Notes: generated by a model not told the origin, from the sequence alone. A stretch of 64,000 bases of DNA from Cesiribacter sp964504565 (GCA_964504565.1 CAZDEY010000006.1:1-64000); one strand, 5' to 3'; shown: positions 29,124 through 37,623, counted from the stretch's first letter. Numbers and translations are program-made.

Positions 29124-29957
29124 ATGAACTTATTAAAATTAATAGAGTCGTTCGATACCGATCAGCGGACGGCCGAGGAGAAAGAAATTTACTTCTCAAG
29201 AAAAGATGCTTTCAAGAAATTAGGAAGCTTCGCTAAAAAAGCAACCTTTGCCTCCTTGCCGGTAGGCTTACTAACTGCTATGCCTAAGGTAGCATTTGCC
29301 GGCACCCAAGCGCATGATGTACTAAACTTTGCACTTACCTTAGAACACCTGGAATACCGCTTTTACCAAACTGCAATTGAGCGTGGAGTAATTCCGCCTA
29401 TCGGAGGTGCGGATGACTTAGCTATATTTAAGGCCATTCGCGACGATGAAAAGGCGCACGTAGACCTGCTTAAGGCAGTAATTGAAAGTTTAGGAGAAGA
29501 GCCGGTAGAAGAACCCGAGTTCGATTTTACCGCCGGAGGTATCTTCCCCGATCCGTTCATTACTGGTACTGAAAACTATCAGGTATTTTTGGCCCTTTCT
29601 CAAGGTTTTGAAGATACCGGCGTACGAGCGTATAAAGGCCAGGCCGCCAATATTTACGGTAACTACGATTTATTAGCCGCTGCTTTACGTATACATTCGG
29701 TTGAGGCCCGCCATGCGGCTCAGGTACGCACCATGCGCGATAGAAAAGGCTGGATTACCATGGAAGATTACGACGGTATTGAAGGCTTTGGCGCCGCTAC
29801 CCGCGCAATTTACCAGGGTGAAGAAAATACCGTACAGCTTGGTGTAGATGCTACTACCGTAACTTCGGTTCCGGACTTAGCAGTTGAAGAAAGTTGGGAT
29901 GAAACCCTGACTAAGGATCAAGTACTTAACATTGCTGCGGCATTTATTGTAAGTTAA
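29124..29957 (+). CDS. Exported ferritin-like domain protein
   Basis: 277 residues. The N-terminus has about 25 polar residues and then SRKDAFKKLGSFAKKA with a hydrophobic stretch ending in VAFA, a Tat-like signal in which the second arginine is lysine. The four-helix domain (~65-225) has the expected ligand motifs: LTLEHLEYRFYQ, IRDDEKAHVDLL, GFEDTGVRAYKG and HSVEARHAAQVR. The same SVEARHAA motif occurs in the preceding protein, so the two are paralogues, but this one lacks the FN3 domain and lipobox. It is the second gene of the operon and ends before a strong terminator at 29993. The role is unknown beyond probable di-metal binding. Confidence 0.85.
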   Translation: MNLLKLIESFDTDQRTAEEKEIYFSRKDAFKKLGSFAKKATFASLPVGLLTAMPKVAFAGTQAHDVLNFALTLEHLEYRFYQTAIERGVIPPIGGADDLAIFKAIRDDEKAHVDLLKAVIESLGEEPVEEPEFDFTAGGIFPDPFITGTENYQVFLALSQGFEDTGVRAYKGQAANIYGNYDLLAAALRIHSVEARHAAQVRTMRDRKGWITMEDYDGIEGFGAATRAIYQGEENTVQLGVDATTVTSVPDLAVEESWDETLTKDQVLNIAAAFIVS

Positions 29958-29992
29958 TGAGCTGTTCATAGGGAAAACTGCTTCTCAAAAGT

Positions 29993-30022
29993 AAAGCCCC
30001 TTCGGTTGAAGGGGCTTTTTTT
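29993..30022 (+). terminator. Rho-independent terminator
   Basis: AAAGCCCC, loop TTCGGTTGA, AGGGGCTTT, then a T run. Confidence 0.92.
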
Positions 30023-30081
30023 GTGAAAACATTTTAGTGCTGAATGCTCTATTATATCTTTAAGCCTAGAATTTAGTAGCT

Positions 30082-31422
30082 ATGAAAAGAACCCTGATTG
30101 TAAACGCCGAAGTAGTAAACCGAGGCAAAGTTAAATGCCTGGATGTTTTAATTGAAGGCGAACGCATTGCCAAAATTGGCGCCGACCTGCAGCACGAACC
30201 CGCCGATACGGTAATTGAGGCCCAGGGTAAATATCTATTACCCGGATTAATTGACGATCAGGTACACTTTAGGGAGCCGGGCCTTACGCATAAGGGCAAT
30301 ATTTTTACCGAAAGCCGGGCTGCCGTAGCCGGTGGTATTACTAGTTATATGGAAATGCCCAATACCAAACCTCAGGCACTAACGCAGAAACTACTTCAGG
30401 ATAAGTACGATATAGCGGCTAAAAACTCGCTGGCCAACTACAGCTTCTATATGGGTGCTGCCAACGATAACCTGGAAGAAGTTTTGAATACCAACGGACG
30501 AGATGTTTGCGGCGTCAAAATTTTTATGGGTTCTTCTACCGGTAATATGCTGGTAGATAATGAGCAAACGCTGGAAAACCTGTTTAGCCGCGTTCCCCTG
30601 CTCATGGCCACCCACTGCGAAGATGAAGCAACGGTTAGAGCCAACGAACAAAAGTTCCGGGAAAAGTACGGCGAGGACGTGCCCATAAGCTGCCACCCCG
30701 ATATCAGAAGCACCGAGGCCTGTTACCTTAGCAGCAGCCGGGCGGTGGCCTTGGCCCAGAAACACGGGGCACAACTGCACGTGCTGCACATTAGTACGGC
30801 TAAAGAACTAGAGTTATTCCGGAACGATATTCCGCTAAAGGATAAAAAAATTACCGCCGAAGCCTGTATACACCACCTGTGGTTTAGTCGCGAAGATTAC
30901 GATAAAAAAGGCACCCTTATAAAATGGAACCCGGCCGTAAAAGAAGCCAGTGACCGTGAGGCTATACGCCAGGCGGTAGTAGACGGTCGTATTGATGTAA
31001 TGGCTACCGACCACGCCCCGCATACCACTGAAGAAAAACAAAACAGCTACTTTAACGCCCCCAGCGGAGGGCCATTAGTTCAGCATAGCTTAGTGGCCGC
31101 CTTGGAATTGCATAAACAAGGTGTATTTACCCTGCCGCAAGTAGTTGAAAAGCTCAGCCACAACCCAGCTATACTATTTCGTATTGAAGATAGAGGCTAC
31201 GTAGAAGAAAGCCAATACGCCGATTTGGTACTGGTAGACATGAACCGCCCCTGGGAAGTTAGTGCGCACAACTTATTGTATAAATGCGGCTGGTCGCCTT
31301 TTGAGGGTACTACCTTTAGCAGCATGGTTACCCACACCTGGGTAAGCGGCCACTTGGCTTGGGAAAACGGCCAGCTAAACGAAGAAAAGATGGGACAGCG
31401 CCTATTGTTTAATCGAAAATAA
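30082..31422 (+). CDS. pyrC: Dihydroorotase
   Basis: 446 residues, the length of class I dihydroorotases. It interconverts carbamoyl-aspartate and dihydroorotate in pyrimidine synthesis in the cytoplasm. Visible metal and substrate motifs: PGLIDDQVHFREPG (~53-66, H-x-R), the lysine in GVKIFMGSSTG (~146, the residue carboxylated in the family), MATHCEDE, LHVLHIST, and the catalytic Asp in DVMATDHAPHT (~308). The set of metal ligands is complete, so this is an active enzyme rather than an inactive PyrC-like partner. A TATCTTTA element at 30055-30062 could be its -7 promoter box. The next gene follows after 34 bases. Confidence 0.93.
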   Translation: MKRTLIVNAEVVNRGKVKCLDVLIEGERIAKIGADLQHEPADTVIEAQGKYLLPGLIDDQVHFREPGLTHKGNIFTESRAAVAGGITSYMEMPNTKPQALTQKLLQDKYDIAAKNSLANYSFYMGAANDNLEEVLNTNGRDVCGVKIFMGSSTGNMLVDNEQTLENLFSRVPLLMATHCEDEATVRANEQKFREKYGEDVPISCHPDIRSTEACYLSSSRAVALAQKHGAQLHVLHISTAKELELFRNDIPLKDKKITAEACIHHLWFSREDYDKKGTLIKWNPAVKEASDREAIRQAVVDGRIDVMATDHAPHTTEEKQNSYFNAPSGGPLVQHSLVAALELHKQGVFTLPQVVEKLSHNPAILFRIEDRGYVEESQYADLVLVDMNRPWEVSAHNLLYKCGWSPFEGTTFSSMVTHTWVSGHLAWENGQLNEEKMGQRLLFNRK

Positions 31423-31456
31423 GTATCTTGCAAAGCTAATTACTAAATGTAGAATT

Positions 31457-31948
31457 GTGAGGCTGTTAAAGTATTTTCTATTACTTCCCTTATTACAATT
31501 TGCCTGTCAGGCCACTGATGCAACCTCAAATTTGGATGAAGGCTATGCACTTATCGATGCTATGCAAAATATAGCCTTAAGTGTTCAGCTACCTCAAAAA
31601 TTTGAAAATGCGGTTGTTAATGCTAATGATGAGGCAGTATATATGAAAGCACTAGACAGTACCACCTTACTGATTGCTGAATCTATAAGTTATCCTAAAG
31701 AAAAAATACTTATAAATTGCTACGCTAAGTCGCAGTTTGGTTCTAGCAACTACTATTCTTTTAGCAACTCAGTATTAGATAAAACAAATAAATTGCCGCA
31801 GCACATTCAAGATCGGTTTGATGGAGTCTTTAAATGTTATTCGGCCGACTATTTAAGCCAATTTCCAGCATCAAGTAAAGGAGTCGGTTTTCCGCATGAG
31901 GCATCAACCCAACTGGCAATGTTTTTCGAAATCAAGCTGTTAGAATAA
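31457..31948 (+). CDS. Putative lipoprotein, unknown function
   Basis: 163 residues from a GTG start. The N-terminus (MRLLKYFLLLPLLQFAC) is a short signal peptide with a lipobox cysteine at ~17, which supports the GTG start. The rest (DEGYALIDAM, TTLLIAESISYPKEKIL) has no motif I recognise. It is more AT-rich than pyrC, 34 bases upstream, and may be co-transcribed with it or stand alone. Confidence 0.6.
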   Translation: MRLLKYFLLLPLLQFACQATDATSNLDEGYALIDAMQNIALSVQLPQKFENAVVNANDEAVYMKALDSTTLLIAESISYPKEKILINCYAKSQFGSSNYYSFSNSVLDKTNKLPQHIQDRFDGVFKCYSADYLSQFPASSKGVGFPHEASTQLAMFFEIKLLE

Positions 31949-31985
31949 GGCTGCAAAAGGAGCCAAAATTTTCCTACTAATACAC

Positions 31986-32016
31986 TTGCACAACTAAAAA
32001 CAGCCCCGTACATTTG
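31986..32016 (+). promoter_or_regulatory. Bacteroidota-type promoter of tRNA-His
   Basis: TTG at 31986-31988, a 20-base spacer, then TACATTTG at 32009-32016, matching the -33/-7 pattern (TTG, TAnnTTTG) known for Bacteroidota. The tRNA begins 12 bases downstream. Confidence 0.7.
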
Positions 32017-32028
32017 CAATCCAATATG

Positions 32029-32102
32029 GTGATTGTAGCTCAGCTGGTTAGAGCGCCTGATTGTGGTTCAGGAGGTCGCCGGTTCGAACCCGGTCTTTCA
32101 CC
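32029..32102 (+). tRNA. tRNA-His (anticodon GTG)
   Basis: Cloverleaf readable by eye: D stem GCTC/GAGC; anticodon stem CCTGA/TCAGG with loop TTGTGGT (anticodon 32063-32065); five-base variable loop; T stem GCCGG/CCGGT with loop TTCGAAC. The base before (32028) is G and the discriminator (32102) is C, the G-1:C73 identity pair of tRNA-His. CCA is not encoded. Acceptor pairs 5-68 and 6-67 are both T opposite T (GTGATTG with CTTTCAC), which is unusual. Confidence 0.9.
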
Positions 32103-32105
32103 CTT

Positions 32106-32139
32106 AAAGCCTTAATCTTTTGCAGATTGAGGCTTTTTT
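32106..32139 (+). terminator. Rho-independent terminator after tRNA-His
   Basis: Stem AAAGCCTTAATCT / AGATTGAGGCTTT with one G:T-type mismatch and loop TTTGC, then a T run. Confidence 0.85.
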
Positions 32140-32188
32140 CATTTCCGGGCTTTGCGTAAATTACAGGGTATAACGCTACCCAGCCCGG

Positions 32189-32443
32189 ATGACAGAAGAC
32201 AGATTTATGGCGTTGCCGCTTAAGCGGCGTATTCAGATGCTTTACTTCAGCGGAACCTTTGTGGTATCAATCCGCTACTACGGTTATAAGGTAAACCTCT
32301 ACCTAATGCACGGCGGTTACTACGTTGAAGCCTTCTACAACCACAAACTAGACTGCATTGAGCGCATAGAACCCCTGGACCGCACCCACACCCGCATGAA
32401 ATTCTACGCCGACCAGATAAATTTGCCGAAGGGCGTTGTTTAG
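32189..32443 (+). CDS. Conserved small protein, unknown function
   Basis: 84 residues from ATG. No signal peptide or membrane segment. It has many aromatic and basic residues (MLYFSGTFVVSIRYYGYKV, GGYYVEAFYNH), and its GC level matches neighbouring core genes, which supports a real gene. I do not recognise the family. A compact beta-sheet cytoplasmic protein is likely. Its stop codon is followed after one base by an octamer repeat array. Confidence 0.7.
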   Translation: MTEDRFMALPLKRRIQMLYFSGTFVVSIRYYGYKVNLYLMHGGYYVEAFYNHKLDCIERIEPLDRTHTRMKFYADQINLPKGVV

Positions 32444-32444
32444 C

Positions 32445-32484
32445 GAGTTGGTGATGTGGTGGGTTAGTGGGTTGGTGAGTTAGT
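32445..32484 (+). repeat. Array of five 8-base repeats, left arm (locus B)
   Basis: Five octamers, including GGGTTAGT and GGGTTGGT, in the same order as at 4823-4862. It starts one base after the stop of the upstream gene. Confidence 0.85.
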
Positions 32485-32505
32485 TTGCATTACTTTAATT
32501 TTCAA

Positions 32506-32934
32506 ATGAAATATACTTTTCCAGAAGAATACAAGCGAACCTATGTAGATAGAATGAGGAAATTTAGCTCGATTTATTATGGAGTGACCACATTATTGAT
32601 TTTAGGGATCATAACTTATGCGTGGTACCCATTCACTCATCCTTTATTTTATATATTAACTTTGGCATTAACTTTAGTAATGTACATTGCTTGGAGGTAC
32701 AGTATTAAGAAAGCCAAATCAACAGCAAGTACAGTTTATGAGTACAAGGAGGGTTTATTGACAATAAAAGCTAACGGTCATACAAAAAGAGTAATAAATC
32801 GGAGAGATATGATGAGATTAAGAAAAATTCAAAATGGATATAAGATAGAAACACACTCAGACCCTGCTTATATTTTAGAAGGAGTAAGTCACCTTGATAA
32901 TCTAATAATAGACCTAAATATAAAAACTGTGTAA
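32506..32934 (+). CDS. Small membrane protein, unknown function
   Basis: 142 residues from the ATG at 32506, preferred to a TTG at 32485. Two hydrophobic segments (~20-38 and ~42-62, TTLLILGIITYAW and LALTLVMYIAW) are followed by a soluble C-terminal domain (YEYKEGLLTIKANGHTKR, SHLDNLIIDL) that looks like a small beta-rich, PH-like fold, as seen in YcxB-type proteins; this is tentative. It is clearly more AT-rich than its neighbours and lies between inverted octamer arrays (32445-32484 and 32948-32983), suggesting recent acquisition or mobility. Confidence 0.65.
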   Translation: MKYTFPEEYKRTYVDRMRKFSSIYYGVTTLLILGIITYAWYPFTHPLFYILTLALTLVMYIAWRYSIKKAKSTASTVYEYKEGLLTIKANGHTKRVINRRDMMRLRKIQNGYKIETHSDPAYILEGVSHLDNLIIDLNIKTV

Positions 32935-32947
32935 TAGCCCTACCTTT

Positions 32948-32983
32948 CACCAACTCACCAACTCACCAACTCACCAACTCACG
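32948..32983 (-). repeat. Array of 8-base repeats, right arm (locus B)
   Basis: Four nearly exact copies of CACCAACT in tandem, the reverse-complement type of the array at 32445. Confidence 0.85.
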
Positions 32984-33008
32984 ACCCTACAACCAAGCAC
33001 CAGCCACC

Positions 33009-33032
33009 GTCATCCTGAACTTGTTTCAGGAC
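33009..33032. repeat. Short interspersed palindrome
   Basis: CCTGAACTTGTTTCAGG (CCTGAA, loop, TTCAGG) within GTCATCCTGAACTTG. I recall this motif as an intergenic repeat in many bacterial genomes, but cannot verify that here. It lies just after the minus-strand gene end at 33042. Confidence 0.6.
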
Positions 33033-33041
33033 ACCAAAATC

Positions 33042-34145
33042 CTACTCCCCCGGCGCGTCGTCATCCTCTATGCCATCTTGTATAGTTTCGTTGGCTTCGT
33101 TTTCGGTGTTGCTATCCGGCTTAACCTTGGGTTGCTCCTGCTTTTCTTCCGGCTCGTAGCTTAGCTGAACGTATACCGGAAAATGGTCGCTGCCCATATA
33201 ACTGCCCCGTTCCATTTTAATCAATTTCCAGTGGGGGCTGATGAAGATATGATCTAGCGGCCAGCGAAAAATAGGGTACTTAGCGTGGAAGGTATTGTAA
33301 AAACCCCGGCCCCGGCGCGGATCCAGAAAGCCGGTAACCTCCTGAAAAAGCTCAGTGGTTTCACTCCAGGCCACATCGTTAAAATCGCCGGCCACCACTA
33401 CGCCCCCCGCTGCTTCGCGGGCTTCTTTGCCCAACATTATAATTTCAGCGTCGCGCTCGCGGCTGTCGCTGCTCTCACCAGGTACAGGCGGGCGCGGGTG
33501 AACGGTAAATACCGTAATCCACTCGCCGTTGCTTAACTGCAATTTGGTTTTAATTGAAGGAATATCCGGTTCCAGCAAATACCTGACTTTGGTATCCTTA
33601 AGCGGCAGCCGGGAGTATAAATGCATGCCGTAGGTATTGTCTAACGGTACGGGCACCCGGTAGGGAAACTGCTCTTCAATTGCTTTAAGGGCTTCCTGCC
33701 AGTTAGTATCCGATTCGGTAGTTACAAAAAGATCGGGCTTATACTTATTTACCTCATCAATCAGGGCCTGATAATCATTATTTTCTTGCAGCACGTTCGA
33801 TATCAAAATGCGCAGAAAGGTAGTGTCGTTAGGGTCGACCTCGGAAGTAAGAACCTGCTTTTTACCTAAGGGGGTATAGGGTACAGCCTTATAGCCTTGC
33901 ACCACTGCCACCACCAAAAACATCAGCATAAAAGTATAGCCGCGCTTGCGCTTCTTAAAATAAAAAATAAAGTACCAAATTAAGGCCACTAAGGCTATAA
34001 AGAAGGTTTGCAAACGCGGGTAATCAAACACCCGGATGAACCACTGCTCAAATGGTAATAGCGGAATAAGGGTGGCTCCTAGGGCTATGATAGCGAGTAC
34101 CGAAAAAATTACCCGGGCAAGGTAGTGTAAATAGCGATTGCGCAA
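33042..34145 (-). CDS. Membrane-anchored endonuclease/exonuclease/phosphatase family protein
   Basis: 367 residues. Three hydrophobic segments in the first ~95 residues (VIFSVLAIIALGATLIPLL, FFIALVALIWYFIFYF, FMLMFLVVAVVQ) anchor it to the membrane. The rest (~110-330) is an EEP (DNase I-like) domain with ILISNVLQENNDY, DLFVTTESD, VFTVHPRPP, VVAGDFNDVAWS, RWPLDHIFIS and GSDHFPVYVQL, so the catalytic Asp/His/Asn set is present. The acidic C-terminal tail is low-complexity. The enzyme could act on nucleic acids or phospho-esters outside the inner membrane; the substrate is unknown. It appears to be a single-gene unit. Confidence 0.85.
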   Translation of the reverse strand: MRNRYLHYLARVIFSVLAIIALGATLIPLLPFEQWFIRVFDYPRLQTFFIALVALIWYFIFYFKKRKRGYTFMLMFLVVAVVQGYKAVPYTPLGKKQVLTSEVDPNDTTFLRILISNVLQENNDYQALIDEVNKYKPDLFVTTESDTNWQEALKAIEEQFPYRVPVPLDNTYGMHLYSRLPLKDTKVRYLLEPDIPSIKTKLQLSNGEWITVFTVHPRPPVPGESSDSRERDAEIIMLGKEAREAAGGVVVAGDFNDVAWSETTELFQEVTGFLDPRRGRGFYNTFHAKYPIFRWPLDHIFISPHWKLIKMERGSYMGSDHFPVYVQLSYEPEEKQEQPKVKPDSNTENEANETIQDGIEDDDAPGE

Positions 34146-34210
34146 ACCTTCTAAGTTAAAAGATAGAAATAGGGCTGATATGCGTTATACGCAACTTGCA
34201 CTTTTTTGTT

Positions 34211-34243
34211 AAAATAGAAAAGGCTACCCAAACGAGTAGCCTT
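34211..34243 (-). terminator. Rho-independent terminator for the gene at 34269
   Basis: AGGCTAC and GTAGCCT arms. On the minus strand the hairpin is followed by TTTTCTATTTT. Confidence 0.8.
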
Positions 34244-34268
34244 AGAATATTTTCAGTAAACGGGTTCT

Positions 34269-34664
34269 TTATTCCCAGAAGGAGGTTACAGCATTGCTAA
34301 CTGCATCTTGTAGCAGGTCAGTTCCAATCAGGTTATCCATATCAAACTTATTAAATAAGTAGTGCAGGAAGGAAAACGAATAGCTGCTTTCTTCGGCTGC
34401 TTTGCTTTCGGTAGTTTTTTTGTCTTCGGCTTTTTTAGCCTCGCTACTTTGGGCAGGTTTAGTAGACTGAGCTTTCTTTTTCTCCGGTTTAGGCTGCTGG
34501 CTTGGCTCTTCACTGGTTTTATTATCTGCAGTAATACAGGTGGCCGTATGGTTTTTAGTACCCGGATCTTCCGCTGCGGCAAATACCAGGGAAGGCGCAG
34601 CCAGCATGGCAGAAGCCACTAAAACTGGTCCCAGGTATTTTTTTACGTTAAAAACTACAGCCAT
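34269..34664 (-). CDS. Exported small Lys/Ser/Glu-rich protein, unknown function
   Basis: 131 residues from the ATG complementary to 34662-34664, which gives a typical signal peptide (VKKYLGPVLVASAMLAAP..VFA); a start 45 bases upstream is possible but adds an extra hydrophobic leader. The mature protein has a charged low-complexity middle of Lys, Glu, Ser and Pro (~50-95) and a hydrophobic, aromatic end (FSFLHYLFNKFDMDNLIG). I do not recognise a family. It is flanked by its own terminator and is probably monocistronic. Confidence 0.65.
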   Translation of the reverse strand: MAVVFNVKKYLGPVLVASAMLAAPSLVFAAAEDPGTKNHTATCITADNKTSEEPSQQPKPEKKKAQSTKPAQSSEAKKAEDKKTTESKAAEESSYSFSFLHYLFNKFDMDNLIGTDLLQDAVSNAVTSFWE

Positions 34665-34812
34665 AACTGCGAGATTAAGTTGAAGTAAAGGTATAAAAAA
34701 TTTTAACATTTCCGAATTTCGCCCCTAAATTCCTATGTTAAATATAGTTAACCTTGAGCTGTTAATCGGTTTATATACTTTAGATGCAACTTACCCCTAA
34801 TTGGTTACAGGC

Positions 34813-35148
34813 ATGAGCGAAATTTCTGCAGATTTATTTTTTAAGCTTGAATTGAGGGCCGGTACCGTGGTAAAAGCCGAACCTTTTCCGGAAGCAAAAA
34901 AGCCGGCTATAAAGCTCTGGATTGATTTGGGTGAGTTGGGGGTTAAAGCCAGTAGCGCCCAAATAACTGCGCATTATACACCGGAAGGTTTAGTGAATAC
35001 CCAAGTGCTATGCGTAACAAATTTAGCTCCGCGCCGCATAGCCGGGTTTAAATCGGAAGTTTTAGTTACTGGTTTTGCCGATGAACAGGGCAGTATAATT
35101 TTGGCCCGGCCGGAGAAACCAGTTGCTAACGGTAGCCGCTTACATTAA
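34813..35148 (+). CDS. csaA: CsaA-like tRNA-binding domain protein
   Basis: 111 residues from the ATG at 34813; an in-frame TTG at 34801 is less likely. The OB-fold tRNA-binding domain fills the protein and shows the CsaA signature: LELRAGTVVKAEPFPEAKKP, KLWIDLGELG, KASSAQIT and PRRIAGFKSEVLV. CsaA proteins are small dimers described as having chaperone-like and tRNA-binding activity in the cytoplasm. It ends 9 bases before murF-alr, so the two are probably co-transcribed. Confidence 0.88.
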   Translation: MSEISADLFFKLELRAGTVVKAEPFPEAKKPAIKLWIDLGELGVKASSAQITAHYTPEGLVNTQVLCVTNLAPRRIAGFKSEVLVTGFADEQGSIILARPEKPVANGSRLH

Positions 35149-35157
35149 TTTGCCCGC

Positions 35158-37623
35158 ATGCTGTTTAGTTCATTACCTAACTTACTTACCGGCACACTAC
35201 TACAGGCCCCGGCTACCGACCAACCCGTATCGTACCTGCTTACCGATAGCCGCAAGTTAATATTTACCGAAGGTTCCCTGTTTTTTGCCCTAAAGGGGCG
35301 TCAGCAAAATGGTCATCATTACGTTAAGCAGGCATACACCCAAGGCATCCGTTTATTTATAGTGGAAGAAAGCCTAACGGAAGAACTGCCGGAAGCAGGG
35401 GTTATTTTAGTTAATAACTCGCTGGAAGCCTTACAAAACCTGGCTGCCTACCACCGCCGTCAGTTTCAGGTTCCTTTGGTGGCAATAACCGGCAGCAACG
35501 GTAAAACTATTATTAAAGAATGGCTGGCCAGTTTAACTCCCCCTAACCTGCCCGTAGTCCGAAGCCCTAAAAGCTATAACTCGCAATTGGGCGTGCCCCT
35601 ATCGGTATGGCAACTGGAACCTCAGCACGAATTAGGGATATTTGAAGCCGGCATCTCGCAACCCGGCGAAATGGAAAAACTGGCACAAATACTCATGCCT
35701 ACGCTGGGCATATTTACTAACCTGGGCAGCGCCCACGATGCCGGTTTTAGTAGTCCGGAAGAAAAGGTTAAAGAGAAAGCCCGCCTGTTTTCTAATTGCC
35801 CGCAACTAATTTATTGCGCCGACCACTCAATCCTGAATAAGCTGTTGCCCCGGCTTTTGCCCAATACCCGCCTAATTAGCTGGAGCAAAACTAAGCTGGA
35901 GCATAATACTATTCTGGTAGAAGAAAAAAGCCTGGATGCCGGAACCCAACTCACCCTGTATTTTGAGCAAGAAACCTTAAGTTATACCATACCTTTTAAA
36001 GACAAGGCCAGCCTGGAAAATATTACCCACTGCCTGGTTTGCCTGTTTACCCTAAATCTAGTTCATACCAACTTAACCGAACAACTCCGGAATTTACCCC
36101 AGCCCGCTATGCGGCTGGAAATGAAGCAGGGCGTACACGGCAGCATCCTGATTGACGATGCCTATAATAATGATTTAGCCGGGCTGGATGTAGCCCTGGG
36201 TTTTATGAATCAGCAGGAAACTCAAGGAAAAGCCCGGACAATTGTATTATCTGATTTACCCCAAACCGGCCGGCCCGATACGTCTTTATACAAAAATGTA
36301 GCCGCCCTGCTGAAAAACTACAAAATTGCCAAACTACTGGCTATAGGCCCTGCACTATTCAGCCACCAATCCTGCTTCGCCAAACTATCAGAAGCCCATT
36401 TTTGGATTTCTACCGAAGATTTTCTGGAAGGCAAGCCGGAAAAATGGATTCAGAATAACCTGGTGTTGCTAAAAGGTGCCCGAAGTTTTGGCTTTGAAAG
36501 GATAACCCGCCGGCTGGAGCAAAAAACCCACGGAACCGTACTGGAAATTGACCTGGATGCCCTGGCCCATAACCTCAACTTTTACCGCAGTAAACTAAAG
36601 CCCGGCGTAAAAACTATGGTGATGGTAAAAGCCTTTGCCTACGGGAGTGGTAGCCACGAGGTTGCCCGCCTGCTTCAGTTTCAGAAGGTAGATTACCTGG
36701 CCGTAGCCTATGCCGATGAAGGGGTAAGCCTACGCCAAGCCGGCATTACGCTGCCAATTATGGTAATGAACCCCTCGCCGGAAACCTTTAGTTCGCTGCT
36801 GGATTGTTCGCTAGAGCCTGAAATCTACAGCCTTTCCCAGTTAAAATCATTTGCCCAATTTCTACACTTAGCGGGTAAGCAGGCCAAAATTCACCTTAAA
36901 ATTGATACCGGCATGCACCGCTTAGGCTTTAGTTTGCCCGAACTGCCTAAAATTATACCTATACTTACCGATAACCCCCAGTTGCAGGTAGCTTCTATTT
37001 TCAGCCATCTGGCCGGCTCCGATAGCCCGGAATTTGATGAGTTTAGCCACTCCCAGGCCGAAAAGCTACATTTGGCCTACCTACAAATAACCGATCAGGT
37101 AGCGACTAACCCAATTAAACACTTAGTAAACTCAGCCGGTATTTTGCGCTTTCCGGAGTACCAATTCGGTATGGTTAGGCTGGGTATAGGCTTGTACGGA
37201 GCGGATGCCGGCGGCACTAGTCAGCATGAACTTATGCCTATAAGCAAGTTATTAGCTACAGTTTCTCAGGTTAAAGAAATAGCTGCCGGCGAAACCGTAG
37301 GGTACAGCCGGGCTGGGCAAACTAATCGCGTAACCCAGGTAGCTACCCTATCTATTGGCTACGCCGATGGCTACGACCGGCGGTTCAGCAACGGCATTGG
37401 CTATGTGCTGATTAACGGACAAAAAGCCCCGGTTTTAGGTAAAGTTTGTATGGACATGACCATGGTAGACGCTACCGAAATTAAGGTGGAAGAGGGCGAC
37501 GAGGCAGTACTATTTGGCCCGGAACTGCCCATAACTGAACTAGCCAAACAAATCGGGACAATACCCTACGAGATCCTCACCAACGTTAGCGAACGCGTAA
37601 AACGAGTATTTTACTCAGGATAA
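35158..37623 (+). CDS. Bifunctional MurF (UDP-MurNAc-tripeptide:D-Ala-D-Ala ligase) / alanine racemase
   Basis: 821 residues, a natural fusion of two peptidoglycan enzymes typical of Bacteroidota. Residues ~1-445 are MurF: substrate domain (LLTDSRKLIF, SLFFALKGRQQNGH), the ATP loop ITGSNGKTIIKEW (~111-123), NLGSAHDAGF, and DDAYNNDLAGL in the C-terminal domain. Residues ~455-821 are alanine racemase: the PLP lysine in MVMVKAFAYGSGSH (~490), GMHRLGF, and the catalytic tyrosine region SIGYADGYDRRF. The protein would make D-alanine and add D-Ala-D-Ala to the murein precursor. All key motifs are intact. It follows csaA by 9 bases. Its stop codon is immediately followed by an octamer repeat array and an assembly gap. 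Confidence 0.95.
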   Translation: MLFSSLPNLLTGTLLQAPATDQPVSYLLTDSRKLIFTEGSLFFALKGRQQNGHHYVKQAYTQGIRLFIVEESLTEELPEAGVILVNNSLEALQNLAAYHRRQFQVPLVAITGSNGKTIIKEWLASLTPPNLPVVRSPKSYNSQLGVPLSVWQLEPQHELGIFEAGISQPGEMEKLAQILMPTLGIFTNLGSAHDAGFSSPEEKVKEKARLFSNCPQLIYCADHSILNKLLPRLLPNTRLISWSKTKLEHNTILVEEKSLDAGTQLTLYFEQETLSYTIPFKDKASLENITHCLVCLFTLNLVHTNLTEQLRNLPQPAMRLEMKQGVHGSILIDDAYNNDLAGLDVALGFMNQQETQGKARTIVLSDLPQTGRPDTSLYKNVAALLKNYKIAKLLAIGPALFSHQSCFAKLSEAHFWISTEDFLEGKPEKWIQNNLVLLKGARSFGFERITRRLEQKTHGTVLEIDLDALAHNLNFYRSKLKPGVKTMVMVKAFAYGSGSHEVARLLQFQKVDYLAVAYADEGVSLRQAGITLPIMVMNPSPETFSSLLDCSLEPEIYSLSQLKSFAQFLHLAGKQAKIHLKIDTGMHRLGFSLPELPKIIPILTDNPQLQVASIFSHLAGSDSPEFDEFSHSQAEKLHLAYLQITDQVATNPIKHLVNSAGILRFPEYQFGMVRLGIGLYGADAGGTSQHELMPISKLLATVSQVKEIAAGETVGYSRAGQTNRVTQVATLSIGYADGYDRRFSNGIGYVLINGQKAPVLGKVCMDMTMVDATEIKVEEGDEAVLFGPELPITELAKQIGTIPYEILTNVSERVKRVFYSG

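Noticed and set aside
33009..33032. Terminator for the gene ending at 33042
   Set aside because: The hairpin has short arms and no T run on the minus strand. It fits an interspersed palindrome better.
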